Positions 50,050 through 62,014 of a DNA stretch of 64,000 nt are shown piece by piece; position 1 is the first letter of the stretch, and each line of letters opens with the position of its first letter. The stretch comes from Tillus elongatus. Its lineage: Eukaryota; Arthropoda; Insecta; Coleoptera; Cleridae. Both the position numbers and the translations under genes were made by a program. The stretch is from contig OZ023264.1 of assembly GCA_964006375.1 (NCBI GenBank), positions 173,524,295-173,588,294 on the forward strand, read 5' to 3'. Under the pieces are notes generated by a model, which saw only the letters and a program-made list of their open reading frames with translations, was not told where the DNA came from and did not search any database.

Positions 50050-50960
50050 ATACATATGGCCTAAATTCTAACCTGAACCTCGTTCACCATTTCCTTCAGG
50101 CTAATAAGCCCCAACTCCTCTTTCTCACCGAAACGCAAATCAATGCCCAAACAGCCACTAATCACCTTAATTTCCCGGGGTATGAACTCCTCACTTCCTT
50201 TAGATTGCGTGAGTGAGCATACGTCCGTAGAAATCACACCCTGCACCAGACTCTCCAATTTAGAAGCTGGAAAAAAGACATACTTTGGATGAGGCTCTCT
50301 CTCTCAGGGCTGCAACTAAATTTATCTGTTGCATTTACCGGTCACCTTCTGACAACAACTTTGTCCAGCTCTTCGACTACATTTCTAAAAAAACTGACCA
50401 TATGATTTCTGACTATCCTTCCTTCGAGGTCACTATTCTTTGTGACTTCAATGTCCATAATAAGGAATGACTAGGATCTTCAAAAACAGACCCACAAGGA
50501 AGAGCAGCGGAGGCCTTTTCAGTCAGCAATTATTTAGCCAATATTGTTCAGCAACCTACTTACTTTCCACGCATCCCAACACACAACTCAAATCCCTTGG
50601 ATCTTCTTCTTACTACAAAACCTGAATGCTATAAGACACCAGTCACTGAACCCCTTGGTCGCCCAGACCACGGCGTGGTCACTGCTGCTCAATGCAACCC
50701 GAGGTCACACAGTCATCACACCACGTATCGTTTGGCACTACAACTCCGAGAACTGAGAAGAAATGCGGGATTATTTTTCCTCACTTCCATGGGCGTCTGT
50801 CTGCTTCTTTCATCCTGACCCCTCCGATATATCACAAAACGTCACCGAAATTATCCAAGCTGACATGGAATTATTTATTCCACGTACACAGAAAACCTCT
50901 TCAGTCACTCAAAATCCCTAGTTCTCTAAATCCTGTGACAAGGCCAGACTTGAAAAGAAC
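50050..50960 (+). pseudogene. Endonuclease of jockey-like copy C
   Basis: Frames include SNIYGLNSNLNLVHHFLQ-like residues at about 50045-50100, LFLTETQINAQTATNHLNFP, ATKFICCIYRSPSDNNFVQL, FEVTILCDFNVHNKE followed by TGA, PTHNSNPLDLLLTTKPECYK, and GRPDHGVVTAAQCN. Catalytic Glu, Asp-Phe-Asn and Asp-His blocks are recognisable but stops and frameshifts separate them. Confidence 0.82.
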
Positions 50961-50999
50961 AAACTTCACAAAACGCCTTTACACAATCCCAGTCAAAAA

Positions 51000-52390
51000 T
51001 GATGGATATTATTTTCAAAATTAAAAACGTACGAAAGATACTCTCTTCTCTTAATACCAGAAAAGCCTCTGGCCTTGACGAGATTCCAGCAATAGTTCTC
51101 AAATAATGCGCACCAGAACCTGCTCCTGTCCTGACTCATCTGTTTCAGACATCTTACAATAGAGGCATATTCCCTAGTAACTGGAAAACTGCTCGAGTAC
51201 AACCCTCCCCAAGAAAGGATCCAAAGCGCTGCCTAGCAACTATAGGCCTATTTCTCTCCTTTCGGTCGTCTCTAAAGTGATGGAAATGTATATAAACACC
51301 GAATTACTTAATTTTCTTGAAAAACACAGTATAATCCACGAAAGGCAGTATGGATTCCGTCAGCGTAGATCAACTGATGACCTCCTTTCCTTTGTCACCC
51401 ATTCTTGGAACAGGTCTATGGAATTACACAGTGAATCCCAGATTATCGCTCTAGACATATCTAAAGCATCCGACCAGGTCTGCCACGCGGCGCTGCTTAA
51501 CAAACTTTCGGCCTATGGCCTACCACCAAAACTCTGTACCTGGACAGCAAATTTCCTCTCGAACCGAAGTATTTCTGTTGTCGTGGATGTCCATTCCTCT
51601 AAACTGTATTCAAGGAGTCCGAAGAGTCCCTCAAGGTTCTGTCTCTGTGGATCTTCAAAAAATATTGGACTGGGAAAGTAGAAATCTTGTACAATTCAAC
51701 TCCAACAAATATCAGTCTTGCCTTCTATCTCATGAGAGATTCACCAGGCCTAGACCCATCACAATGAACAACCAAATTATTTAAAGTAATGAATGCTTTT
51801 CACTTGTTGGCATTTCTGTCGACCGAAACATGTCACATCAATTGCAGAAGCGGCTGCTAAGATATTAGGTTTCCTCTTCCGGGCTCGCAAATACGTTTCA
51901 CCAGCTAATCTTTATACCTCATATATTTCACAAATAAGGCCACAACTCAAATACTGCTCGGGTGCCGCTGACGCTTCTACGCTCGCTATCCTAGATTCAA
52001 TTGAGAAGAGACCTATACGTCTCATCGGTGACCCTACCCTCACCCAAAAGCTGCCATCCCTTGACCACCGACGGGCTGTTGGTGACCTCTCTCTCTTTTA
52101 TAGACATCTGCATGGGCACTGATCAGGGGAGCTTTCTTACATAGTTTCTCCACCTGCTGCCTCCAACATATCTACCAGGGAAACAGAACCGAATGCACCC
52201 TTTTACTGTCTTGGTCACCAGACATAGAACATTTTGTTATGCCCGCTCTTTTGTCCCGAGGACTTCCAAGCTGTGATATTTCTTGCCGGCACATTTTTTC
52301 CTTCTCCTCCGAACCTCCAAACCTTCAAGTCCTGAATTAACAAGTTTCCTGTTTCCTCCTTGTCGACACCCACGGTACGATAGTATTTAG
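51000..52390 (+). pseudogene. Reverse transcriptase of jockey-like copy C, YADD deleted
   Basis: Starts in the fingers (LNTRKASGLDEIPAIVL near 51050). A frame at 51277-51681 has QYGFRQRRSTDDLLSFVTHS and IALDISKASDQVCH. It then jumps from HSSKLYS to SVSVDLQKILDWESRNLVQF, skipping the GVPQGS...YADDSTLH region present in copies A and B. The C terminus follows in other frames. Loss of the catalytic pair makes it certainly inactive. Confidence 0.86.
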
Positions 52391-52442
52391 GCTGTGAGTC
52401 CTCGTGGTGTGTCGTTGAAATAAAAAATAAAAAAATAAAAAA

Positions 52443-52530
52443 AACTTTCCTCAACCTCTTAAACGGGTCCAAAACAGGAGCTGAAATATCAAGTCTCAAT
52501 TGATTCTAGACGCATTTCAACCCGAGAACT
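52443..52530 (+). mobile_element. PLE 3'-terminal remnant
   Basis: CTCAACCTCTTAAACGGGTC, CAAAACAGGAGCTGAAAT and CATTTCAACCCGAGAACT match the PLE terminal segment at 26011-26090. The hairpin at 52456-52493 has lost pairing. Confidence 0.82.
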
Positions 52531-52915
52531 AACTGTTTTTAGAATAATGATTGCGGTAATCTTTTCTAACAAAAATATTTTGATTTTAGCTAACCTTGGT
52601 ATGCATATTTCCTTTATAAACAGCTTGGCTAGGTTCGTTTGCGGGCACAATAGAACGATTTTTATTTGTTGCGGGCCCAATACAACGATTTTGATATGTT
52701 AAAAAAATCCATATATTTTAGTATCTGCAAAACAACAGACTATATAAATAATTCTTCGTATACATATTGCATTGACAAAGAGCTTACCATATATCAAAAT
52801 GAAACTATTATGTTGAGCTTTTAACATTTAGGAGTTTTTACCATAACACACTTGCTGCGATGCAAATCATTTTATATTTTAAAAGTGTGCGATATCGATT
52901 ACCATATCTTCTCTG
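52531..52915. repeat. Degraded D-family-like sequence
   Basis: Ends GGAGTTTTTACCATAACACA, continuing CTTGCTGCGATGC at about 52830-52862, a recognisable D-family terminus; the rest is too diverged to assign. Confidence 0.45.
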
Positions 52916-53290
52916 CTAAACAAATCCATCCTTATTTTTTATTGAATTACCGCCGTTATAGCTTGATACTGTATTTTGCAACGGACCCTTGGAGTTTACG
53001 GACTCAAGTAGGACAGAAAAATCATAAGGCGAAGGGTAGCATCTAATTGATGAATGTATAATTTCAATTAGGACCTCATCTTTATGCAAACGAGCATCAT
53101 ACTGCAGATTACCAAGTCTCCGTTTTAATTGACTAAAGCAACGTTCGATTGAATGACGTTGGCTCATGAATACTCTATTAATACAATGTTCCTACACAAT
53201 GGCTGAATTTCCTTATTGTGTCCCTGTATAAGAGGAAGGGGTTGCTCCATGTACCATCCAATACAAAAAGTTTGCCTCTCCATAGTTCGT
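52916..53290 (-). pseudogene. Harbinger/PIF-like transposase fragment
   Basis: Minus-strand residues VLDGTWSNPFLLYRDTIR (about 53270-53210), then a stop, then MSQRHSIERCFSQLKRRLGN, continuing LQYDARLHKDEVLIEII. The IERCF-x-x-LKRR block with the catalytic Glu is characteristic of PIF/Harbinger DDE domains. The earlier Asp residues and the helix-turn-helix are not seen, nor are TIRs. It is probably an old fragment. Confidence 0.6.
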
Positions 53291-53609
53291 GCCTCTTTCG
53301 TCATCTGAAGATGATTCTGCTCATCTCTATTCTACTAACAATGGATTACTGTAAGCACTATCGCATTACAATGTCATGCACAAAACAACAAATTTTTAAT
53401 CCATCAGGATTAGGTAACTACTACTGCCACTACTATTATCCAATTCTATTGTTTACACATGCTTTGAGGAGCTTTCCGAACCGTGAACCCAAAGAAAATG
53501 TTAGGTGGATCAAAATATTACCAGTTTTAACACTTTAGTGAATTTTGGTACAAAAGAAAGTTTATCTATAGAGGCAACAGCCACTTTAGATATTTAAACA
53601 TTTTTAAAG

Positions 53610-53610
<1 letters not shown>
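53291..53610. other. No recognised feature
   Basis: A 106-codon plus frame (53218-53538) overlaps the transposase fragment on the other strand and has no domain, so it is treated as incidental. Confidence 0.5.

Positions 53611-53675
<65 letters not shown>
53611..53675. repeat. (TA)n, left half of split tract
   Basis: TA tract, interrupted by the hAT-type element and resumed at 54518-54603. Confidence 0.97.
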
Positions 53676-53677
<2 letters not shown>

Positions 53678-53681
<4 letters not shown>

Positions 53682-54513
53682 GGTGTGCGAACCCATGTTT
53701 TGTTCGAACCGAACTATGAACGAACCCAAGCAAATATGTTGCCTCGAACTTCGAACCTCTGAAATAGTATGTCTAAGGTTCACAGTCGAACTTCGAACTT
53801 CTTAGAATGTTAAAATCGAACATCGAACTACCCAAAATTCTTCAGTGTTCATATATCATTTCCTTAAACACAAAATTTAGGAATATTGTACCATACAATA
53901 TTTGATATGTGAAAGACTCCCATTCTTTTAACAAAAAGGAAGAGTTCGGCAAATTTGCAGGCTGATTGGGTGAAAATGACTTCTGGTGCTGATCGTTTTG
54001 GCTCATGGTGAAATAAATCATGTTGAAACCAGTGTTTTCCAAAGTCAATCTGCAATTATCCTCATAAATTCTGAAACTTTACGTTACCGATCGTTTTCGA
54101 ACACCGCCATCATAATGTTGTTACTGAAGAAGGTATTGGGAGGCTAGGATATATAAGAAAAATAATTCTGTTATTGATAAATGGCTCCGTAGTGTCACAA
54201 TGTGCCCACCAACTGTCAAAAATATGCATGAGTGAAATCTCCTAAAATTATGCTATCCACTCAATGAGACCGATAACGAGTTTAAAGCGCCGCTACCGAG
54301 TTAACGGGGCCGCAACTTCGCTATCTTTGCCAGCATTCAATGCCTGTAAAGTTAAATTTCGAAGTATTTTTGAGCAACGAACTTCGAACTATTTTGGAGA
54401 ATTACATATTTCGAACTTCGAACAACTTCAACATCGCTAGTGCCAACATATTTTCGAACCGAAGGTTCGGTTCGAGTTCGGGTTCGGTTCGAAATTTCGA
54501 AGCTTCGCACACC

Positions 54514-54517
<4 letters not shown>
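53678..54517. mobile_element. hAT-type non-autonomous element, 840 bp
   Basis: Ends TAGAGGTGTGCGAA and, inverted, TTCGCACACCTCTA, a typical hAT-style terminus. It is flanked by ATATATAT on both sides, consistent with an 8-bp duplication although the target is TA repeat. Both subterminal zones (53690-53835 and 54355-54505) are packed with TTCGAA / GAACTTCGAAC palindromes, likely transposase-binding repeats. The centre has no transposase (frames at 53842-54055 minus show no domain). Confidence 0.85.

Positions 54518-54603
<86 letters not shown>
54518..54603. repeat. (TA)n, right half of split tract
   Basis: Continuation of the TA target site of the hAT-type element. Confidence 0.97.
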
Positions 54604-54606
<3 letters not shown>

Positions 54607-54654
54607 ATGTTTTATAAGGGAACAGGGGTAGTTGTACACGAATTATACTCAAAA

Positions 54655-55075
54655 AAGCTCGGGACGCGTTATGGTAGTGAATTTTTATTAATTGTTTCAA
54701 ATTTTAATAACTTAATCTTCTATAAACATAGAATGTTGAATTTTGGTATGTAGTAAGTCCAAAGAAAACATATCCACCAAATATTGTTTAAATAACTTTG
54801 TAATTTTTAGAGAATTTTTTTTTTCGAAAGACTCAATTTTCTATAAACTTAGAAAGCTGAATTGTGATACGTAGCAAGGTCTTTCCCAAGGAAATATATC
54901 CATAGAACTGAATTAAAATTGCTTTGTAATTTTCGGCGATTTTTTTTTCAAGAGGAAACTCAAAATCTTCCCGGAAAACCTTGTCCGATTTTCCTGTATA
55001 ACGAATTCGTCCAAGCCATTAATAAAAGATAGGTACTTGCCGAGTTTGAGCGAAATCGGTCAATTACTTAATTAC
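54655..55075 (-). repeat. D-family copy, short and diverged
   Basis: GGGACGCGTTATGGTAGTGA at the left, two copies of a TTTCTATAAACTTAGAAAGC-like phrase, and CCGGAAAACCTTGTCCGATT with AACGAATTCGTCCAAGCC at the right (complement of the D module). Confidence 0.72.
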
Positions 55076-55121
55076 TTTTTGGTTGGTTCTCGGGTTGAAC
55101 CGCGTCCAGAATTTATAAAAA

Positions 55122-55161
55122 CTCGACTTTTCGGCTCCTGTTTTGGAGCCATTTTCACGAG
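55122..55161 (-). ncRNA. Candidate hammerhead-like hairpin of PLE
   Basis: Minus strand CTCGTGAAAATGGCTCCAAA, continuing ACAGGAGCCGAAAAGTCGAG. It conserves both stems of the 26017-26056 copy, including GGCTCC/GGAGCC and CTCG/CGAG. Core residues again read UGAAAA rather than UGAUGA. Confidence 0.45.
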
Positions 55162-55728
55162 GTAAAGGAAATATGCAAGGACACTCTAAGGACACAATCT
55201 GCCTACTCCTTAGAGTGGTGGACAAAGGTGGGTAAAGGAAATATGTGAGGACACTCTAAGGCCTCAATCTGCCTACTCCTTAAAGTGGTGGACAAAGGTG
55301 GATAAAGGAAATATGTAAGGACACTCTAAGGCCTCAATCTGCCTACTCCTTAGAGTGGTGGACAAAGGTGGATAAAGGAAATATATAAGGACACTCTAAG
55401 GCCTCAATCTGTCTACTCCTTAGAGTGGTGGACAAAGGTGAATAAAGGAAATATGTAAGGACACTCTAAGGCCTCAATCTACCTACTCCTTAGAGCGGTG
55501 GACAAAGGTGAATAAAGGAGATATGTAAGGACACTCTAAGACCTCAAGCTGCCTACTCCTTAGAGTGGTGGACAAAGGTGGATAAAGGAAATATGTAAGG
55601 ACAATCTAAGGCCTCAATCTGCTTACTCCTTAGAGTGGTGGACAAAAGTGGGTAAGGAATATATGTAAAGACACTCTAAGGCCCGAATCTGCCTACTCCT
55701 TGAGCGGTGGACAAAGGTGGATTGGGTT
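55161..55728 (-). repeat. 70-bp tandem repeat, eight copies (PLE 3' region)
   Basis: ACACTCTAAG (one copy ACAATCTAAG) at 55181, 55251, 55321, 55391, 55461, 55531, 55601 and 55671, exactly 70 bp apart; same monomer as at 25671-26020 in opposite orientation. Confidence 0.96.
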
Positions 55729-55740
55729 GTTGTAGCTCGA

Positions 55741-55878
55741 TTACGGGGCCTCAACCTGCCTACTCGCCAAATCTCACCGGAGATCGTCTGTGAGGTCTCA
55801 GTGTGTTCAACCCTAGGCCTAGACCTCACAGACGATCTCCGGCGAGATTTTGCGAGTAGGCAGATTGAGGCCCCGTAA
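55741..55878. repeat. 58-bp inverted repeat at PLE edge
   Basis: Arms 55741-55798 (TTACGGGGCCTCAACCTGCC ...) and 55821-55878 (... GGCAGATTGAGGCCCCGTAA) differ at about three positions, separated by 22 bp. It is a head-to-head duplication of the PLE coding end. Confidence 0.92.
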
Positions 55879-55993
55879 CCATCAACAACCTAGCTATCGG
55901 CGAATGCAATGCATGTAAATAGACCAAAATAGTGAGTAGTAGAATAGCCATTAGAAATGTAAACTATATATGTATAGGTGGTGCACTCAGGGA

Positions 55994-55994
<1 letters not shown>

Positions 55995-56066
<72 letters not shown>
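55995..56066. repeat. (TA)n microsatellite, ~72 bp
   Basis: TA tract followed by CAGGGTAGTCCTAG, which looks like a TIR-type terminus. Confidence 0.97.
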
Positions 56067-56069
<3 letters not shown>

Positions 56070-56355
56070 GGTAGTCCTAGAATCTCAAGAAACAATTTTC
56101 TTTTTAAATCAAAATCTAAAGTAAAATGTAAACCAATATTTTAAAGACACGGATTTGAATCAAACTCACAAATATATTGACAAGAAGGTGGCAAGTAAAT
56201 AGATATTTATAAATAATTGTGTATATAACCATATGTCGTATAGTAATAAGACCTACTAAAGTGCAGTGAAATCCAAACTTCAAAACACAGAACAGACTAT
56301 GTATACGACAGAAAAACATTATGAGCAAGTGCATATAGAAACAGTTTAGTGAATA
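56067..56355. other. No recognised feature
   Basis: AT-rich spacer; the left edge may be a transposon end (CAGGGTAGTC) without a partner in view. Confidence 0.45.
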
Positions 56356-56359
56356 AAAT

Positions 56360-56641
56360 TCTAGACGCAGCAAGTGCGTTATGGAAGTGAATTTTTATAA
56401 AAATGCTTTTAATAGCAAATATGTCTTTTCAATGCAAGCAGTCATCTATTTGGTTACCGGTATAACCTATATAGTAGAAACAATGCGCCATATTTTATCA
56501 AAATAACAAAAAAAAATCCGAAAATAAACTTTAAATGTTGGTTTCCTAGCCCACAAACCTTCAGTTAATAGCAAATTGCGTTATTGAAATTTGAAGCCTC
56601 TAATGAAAATTTGCTACCAAAACTCACTTACTGCCTCTAGA
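56360..56641. repeat. MITE-like module, 282 bp
   Basis: Left CTAGACGCAGCAAGTGCGTT; right, degraded inverse CTCACTTACTGCCTCTAG. Internal TTTGGTTACCGGTATAACCT and ATAGTAGAAACAATG phrases are shared with the other copies. Confidence 0.82.
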
Positions 56642-56749
56642 TTTTTTCTTGCAAACATATTTCGATAAAAACTGCAATAAAATAAGGGTGTTCGAGTTGT
56701 AAATTATTGTTTCAATCACTTAAACAATTTGGGAGATATTGCGTTTAAA

Positions 56750-57115
<366 letters not shown>

Positions 57116-57471
57116 TGTTGTGTCTTGTTTCTTTAACGTCGGCCTATTTCCGCGACTATGGCCAATCACAGACGCCAGGGAGCAGTTTCACTTCACTATC
57201 CTAAAAATTTTGCCAAACCCCTGCCTTTCTGTAAGGAGGGTAGGGATCTTTAACGTGCCCAACATCGCATGGACACGGGACTGACGGCCTTACGTCCCCT
57301 CCGAAGAGCGGAACGTGCAGATATTCAACTTGCTCAAATACAATGCCAGAACCTCGGTTGATGTTAATTTTAGAGTTTGTACTGAAAAAGTGAAGGGAGT
57401 ACCCTGGGATCGAACCCAGTACCCTTCGATTCAGAGGCACACGTCCTTACCCCTGAACCACCGAGGTTCTT
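57116..57471 (-). mobile_element. tRNA-derived SINE, full copy, 356 bp
   Basis: Minus strand: AGAACCTCGGTGGTTCAGGG (A-box region), GGGTTCGATCCC (B box), a body with GGGCACGTTAAAGATCCC, and a 3' end CGTTAAAGAAACAAGACACA. Thirteen-bp duplications AATTTTCTTAATG flank it (57103-57115 and 57472-57484). It interrupts the D-family palindrome. The truncated relative at 42189-42347 lacks the last ~195 bp. Confidence 0.93.
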
Positions 57472-57499
57472 AATTTTCTTAATGAAAGTTCACTAAAAA

Positions 57500-58154
57500 T
57501 AATAACTTTTCTTATATTGCAAACAAATTTTATACATTCAGACAAGCGGAAAACAGTTTTCTGCAAGCATAAACAAAACTTTTATGTCAAATTGTGCTCT
57601 GAAGTCAACGTCTTTCTCTTAAATTAAATGATTATTTAATATACATTACGAGATAATATTTATATTACAACGCCGTAAATCTTAAGTTCATGAAAATACG
57701 AACAAAAAAGAATCATGGTTCTACAATTATGTTCAAATTGAAAAATGTACAGCTAACCAAACTGTATTCAATTAACATTTTGCTGAATATTCAAAGAGAG
57801 TCCCGAAACTTACTGGCGCTTAAAGTTGAAATACTTCAAAAATGGAAAATTTTTATTGAATTCTCTCGACTATAAAGTTGTGTAGAAACTTCTCATTTAT
57901 AAAGTTGTTCGTAAATTTGTATTTAGTCGTGCGGTAAAAAGAATCGATCATTTTTCATACAAAAATGCTCGTGTGGTAAGCTTTATCTCGGAACTTTTCT
58001 CAACTTATATTTTTGTACCTATTGTGGGTATTTAAATGATGTATGATACAGTTCATTTTACCGGCATTTAGTTTTAAACTAAGTTTTGGCTGCATTGGTG
58101 GTTATTCTAATGGATTTTATGAGCTTTTTTTGCAGACGACAATGTCAACATTTA
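57500..58154. other. No recognised feature
   Basis: AT-rich; a 61-codon frame at 57690-57875 has no domain. Confidence 0.5.
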
Positions 58155-59131
58155 ATGCTCGAGACAAAAGAGCTGGCATAACAAAATGTTCCATGTCTGG
58201 CGACCTGGGCAGTAAAAGGGTGCATTCGCTCTGTTCCCCTGGTAGATCTGTTGGGGGCAGCAGGTGGCGGAACTATGGAAGAAAGCTCGTCTGAACAGTG
58301 CCTGTGCAGATATCAATAAAAGAGGGAGAGAGAGAGAGAGGTCACGAACGGCACGTCGGTGTACAAGCAATTGCAGCCTTTAGTTGAGGGTGGGTCCACC
58401 GATGAGACGTATAGCTCTCTTCTGAGTGGAGTCCAGGATAGCGAGTGTAGAAGCGGCAACAGCACCACAAATGTGGAAGCAGTATTCGAGATTTGGCCTT
58501 ATTTGTGAAGTATATAAGGTACAGAGATAAGCTGGTAAAAGGTATTTGCGAGCCCGGAAAAGGAAACCTAATTTCTTAGCAGCCGCTTCTGCAATTGATG
58601 TGACATGTTGGTGCCAATTGAGATCCACAAAAATGCCAAAAAGTGAAAAGGACCCATTACTTTGAATAATTTGGTTGCTCATTGTGATGTGTCTAGGGCT
58701 GGTGTATCTCTTATGAGATAGAAAGCAAGACTAAGATTTGGTGGAGTTGAATTGTACAAGATTTCTACTTTCCCAGTCTAATATTCTTTGGAGATCCTCA
58801 GAGACAGAATCCTCCATGAGTCTGCGATCCTCATCTAATTGGTTTAAATAGACAGGCTTATAATATTGTACATGTGAGTGGAGGGTGCTGTCATCTGCGT
58901 AATTGTGAACTGGGTCGGATGTGCTAGAGAGGAGGTCATTGATGTGGAGAAGAAACAAAGTAGGGGCTAAAGGTGAACCTTGAGGGATTCCTGCATTATT
59001 TGGATACAGTTTAGAGGAATGACCATCCATGACAACAGAAATGCTCAGGGTAAAGAGGAAATCTGCTGTCTAGGTACAGAGTTTTGGTGGTAGGCCATAG
59101 GCCAGAAGTTTATTAAGTAGCGCTGCGTGCT
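58155..59131 (-). mobile_element. Jockey-like copy D, truncated at both ends
   Basis: Minus-strand RT fragment. Pieces: MDGHSSKLYPNNAGIPQGSP, LAPTLFLLHINDLLSSTSDP, VHNYADDSTLHSHVQY (YADD), DLQRILDWESRNLVQF, FSLFGIFVDLNWHQHVTSIA (short internal deletion), KRAIRLIGGPTL, and a frameshifted C-terminal part. Neither the endonuclease nor the 3' UTR is present. The upstream edge stops at GCTGCGTGC next to D-family sequence. Confidence 0.86.
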
Positions 59132-59139
59132 AAATTTTC

Positions 59140-59976
59140 TTTAAAAAATTCACACTTGAGCAGATTCCGACTTTTTAATTTTTAAAAGACCTCTTATAGG
59201 GACTTAAAGAAACTAAATTTGGGTTTTCCGCAAAATGTCAAAGTCGCTATTTGAAACGTCAAAATTGGAAACATTTAGGCAGAGAACCTGAAGCTAATAC
59301 AAGCTATGTTAGGCAAATTGTCGCCAGAACAATGTTAAACTAAAATCTTTCCGGAAAATTCACTACCAATATGCCCCCTCTCTGATGATTTGACAATAGT
59401 TTTAGCTAGAGAATTTATCGTTTAATGGTACATAATTTTTAGGGAATTTTCGTAAAACACAAATAAAGTTCAATATATCCGTTATTAAATAAGATACGAG
59501 AAAAATTATGTACCTTTATTATAGGGCGTCTTGAGCATCTTCTCAAAAATATTTCTACAACCACATGTGGTCCATACGTTGTTGGTGATACAATTTTTTA
59601 ATCTAACACGCTTTATATTATTGCACTTTTGCATTTTTTATCAAAATATAATGCTTGCTTATAGGAAAAGGAATCAGGGACGCAGCAAGTGCGTTAAGTA
59701 GCGAATTTTCATGAAATGCTTCAAATTTCATTAGGTCAATTTGCTATTAACATATAAGGTTCGTTGGTTGGAAAACCAATTTTTAGTTTATTTTCGGAAA
59801 ATTTGTATACATTTTCAAACAATAAAGTTATTTTGATGAAATGTGGTACACTGTTTCGCCTATGCAGATTACACTGGCAAACAGATTTGATGTCTGCTTG
59901 CTTAAAAAAAAACATATTTGCTATTAGAAACATTTTTATGAAAATTCACTACCATAATGCACTTGCTGCGTCCAGA
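59140..59976 (+). repeat. D-family copy without (TA)n
   Basis: From a palindrome-like AAATTTTCTTTAAAAAATTC, through GCAAAATGTCAAAGTCGCTA, the CATACGTTGTTGGTGATAC phrase (normally CATAAGTCGTTGGTGATAC), and the MITE-like module to TGCTGCGTCCAGA. Confidence 0.8.
59674..59976. repeat. MITE-like module, 303 bp
   Basis: Left TCAGGGACGCAGCAAGTGCG; right GCACTTGCTGCGTCCAGA. Confidence 0.88.
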
Positions 59977-60405
<429 letters not shown>

Positions 60406-60439
60406 AACAATGATTTGTTTTAATTAGACCGTCGGATTC

Positions 60440-60585
60440 CCTCCGTACATTCTTTCTACTATATATGTTATACTGGTAACCAAATTTGATGCCTGCCTTC
60501 TTAAATAAAAGACACATATTTGCTATTTAAAATATTTTTATGAAAATTCACTACCATAAGGCACTTGCTGCGTCCAGACTTTTAT
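60440..60585 (+). repeat. MITE-like module, 3' half
   Basis: TTCTTTCTACTATATATGTT, GATGCCTGCCTTCTTAAATA and ACTACCATAAGGCACTTGCT, continuing GCGTCCAGAC. Confidence 0.82.
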
Positions 60586-60689
60586 TTTATTTTAGAACTA
60601 CACTCAGTATCTTAACATATCAAATGAAGTGTTTAACCGGTTAGAAAAAATGAACGAGGGATGGGATGTCCAGGTTGCACCTTCCTTTT

Positions 60690-60725
60690 GTTAGTGAATT
60701 TTCTTAAAAAATTGACTTATGAGGA

Positions 60726-60781
<56 letters not shown>

Positions 60782-62014
60782 TTATATGTATGTGTGTATA
60801 TATGTATGTAGGTATCACACCGATTACTCAAAAGATAATGGGCCGATTTTGATCAAATTTGGTACGTACCTTCCTTTTGCAAGTGGCTTGGATAAGTTTG
60901 TTAGCTAGGAATTCCAGGAATAATTTGTGTTTTCCTTTGGAAAATTTGCATCTCTCCGCAAATAACGAGGAAAGGGCAACCAAATTTAGTACCCGTGTTT
61001 GTACTATAAAAAGTGAACCATGCACTAAAATTTAGGTCTGTAAGTTGAACGACAAAAAAGTTATAGACATTTAAAAAAAATGAGGTTTTCCTCAAAACGT
61101 CAATATCGCGATTTGAAACGTCGAAATTTGCAACATTTAGGCAATGAACCTTAAACAAATACGGGTTATGTAAACAAAATGTTGGAAGAAGAGTGTTCTA
61201 CAAACCCTTAAGTTTCAGCTCCAACCATCATTGACCTTCATTTTACTAAAATGTTTCCAGAAAAGTCATTTCAAATAGACCCTTTCTCTGGTGCTTTAGC
61301 AGCAGTTTAATTAAGTTTATGGTTTAGCGATCTATAATTTTGAGCTAATTTTCGTAAAAAAAAATGTTCGTTATTGAGGAAACCTCGACATTTGCATTTA
61401 AAAAAGGTTTCTTCAAATGAGTGCATACCAGGTTACCAAGAATCCAATCCGGATTTAGTTTCAGTTTTTATCTGTTTACAGGGTCACGCATTTATACGGT
61501 AAAAGTCAATATAATTGTTATTATGCAAGATACGAGAAAAAATTGTATACGTTGATTATAGGGCGTCTTGAACTGCATCTTATAGAAGTATTTTTATAAT
61601 CACAGATGGCCATTAAGTCGTTGGTGATTCCTACAATTTTGTTTCGAACATTCCTTATATGATTGCATTTTTGCATTTTTCATCGAAATATGATGCATAT
61701 TTGTCAAAAAAAGCGAGCTGCAGTAAGTGCGTTTTGATAACGAATTTTCACTAATTGCTTCAAATTTGAATAACTCAATGTGCTATTAATCTAAGGTTAG
61801 TTGGCTAGAAAACCGGTTCTCTCGGAAAAATTTCAAGTTTATTTTCGGAAAAATTTTGTACATTTTCAAACAATAAGGTATCTTGGTTGGTACATTGTTT
61901 CTACTATATAACTTATATCGGTAACCAAATTGATGCCTACTTGCATTAAAATCATATTTGTCCTTAAAAACATTTTTATGGAAATTCACTTTTATAACTT
62001 ACTTGCTGCGTCCA
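60690..62014 (+). repeat. D-family copy, near complete
   Basis: TTAGTGAATTTTCTTAAAAA, (TA)n 60728-60778, GATTACTCAAAAGATAATGG, GGGCAACCAAATTTAGTACC, CTCAAAACGTCAATATCGCG, a second terminal-like segment near 61380-61480, CATTAAGTCGTTGGTGATTC, and the MITE-like module 61714-62014 with diverged ends. Confidence 0.84.

Larger units (their letters stand above)
49703..52442 (+). mobile_element. Jockey-like copy C, full-ended, nested in PLE
   Basis: Leader from 49703 (ATCAACTGTGGGTCCAGGGA, then GCCGTAAGAGGCGACTAATA), endonuclease, RT and 3' UTR with CCTCGTGGTGTGTCGTTGAA and an A-rich tail. Flanks AAGTTTCCT (49694-49702) and AACTTTCCT (52443-52451) are a candidate target duplication inside PLE sequence. 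Internal deletions remove part of the region between endonuclease and RT and about 200 bp around YADD. Confidence 0.86.
55085..55880 (-). mobile_element. PLE 3' tail, second locus
   Basis: Minus strand: end of the PLE frame (PRVEHTETSQTISGEIWRVG, continuing RLRPRNRATTTQSTF), then eight 70-bp repeats, the conserved hairpin, and the terminal GGACGCGGTTCAACCCGAGA. The GIY-YIG part is absent and the 5' side ends in an inverted duplication (55741-55878). Confidence 0.87.

Noticed and set aside
53218..53538. 106-codon plus-strand frame
   Set aside because: It overlaps a better supported Harbinger-like fragment on the minus strand and has no recognisable motif.
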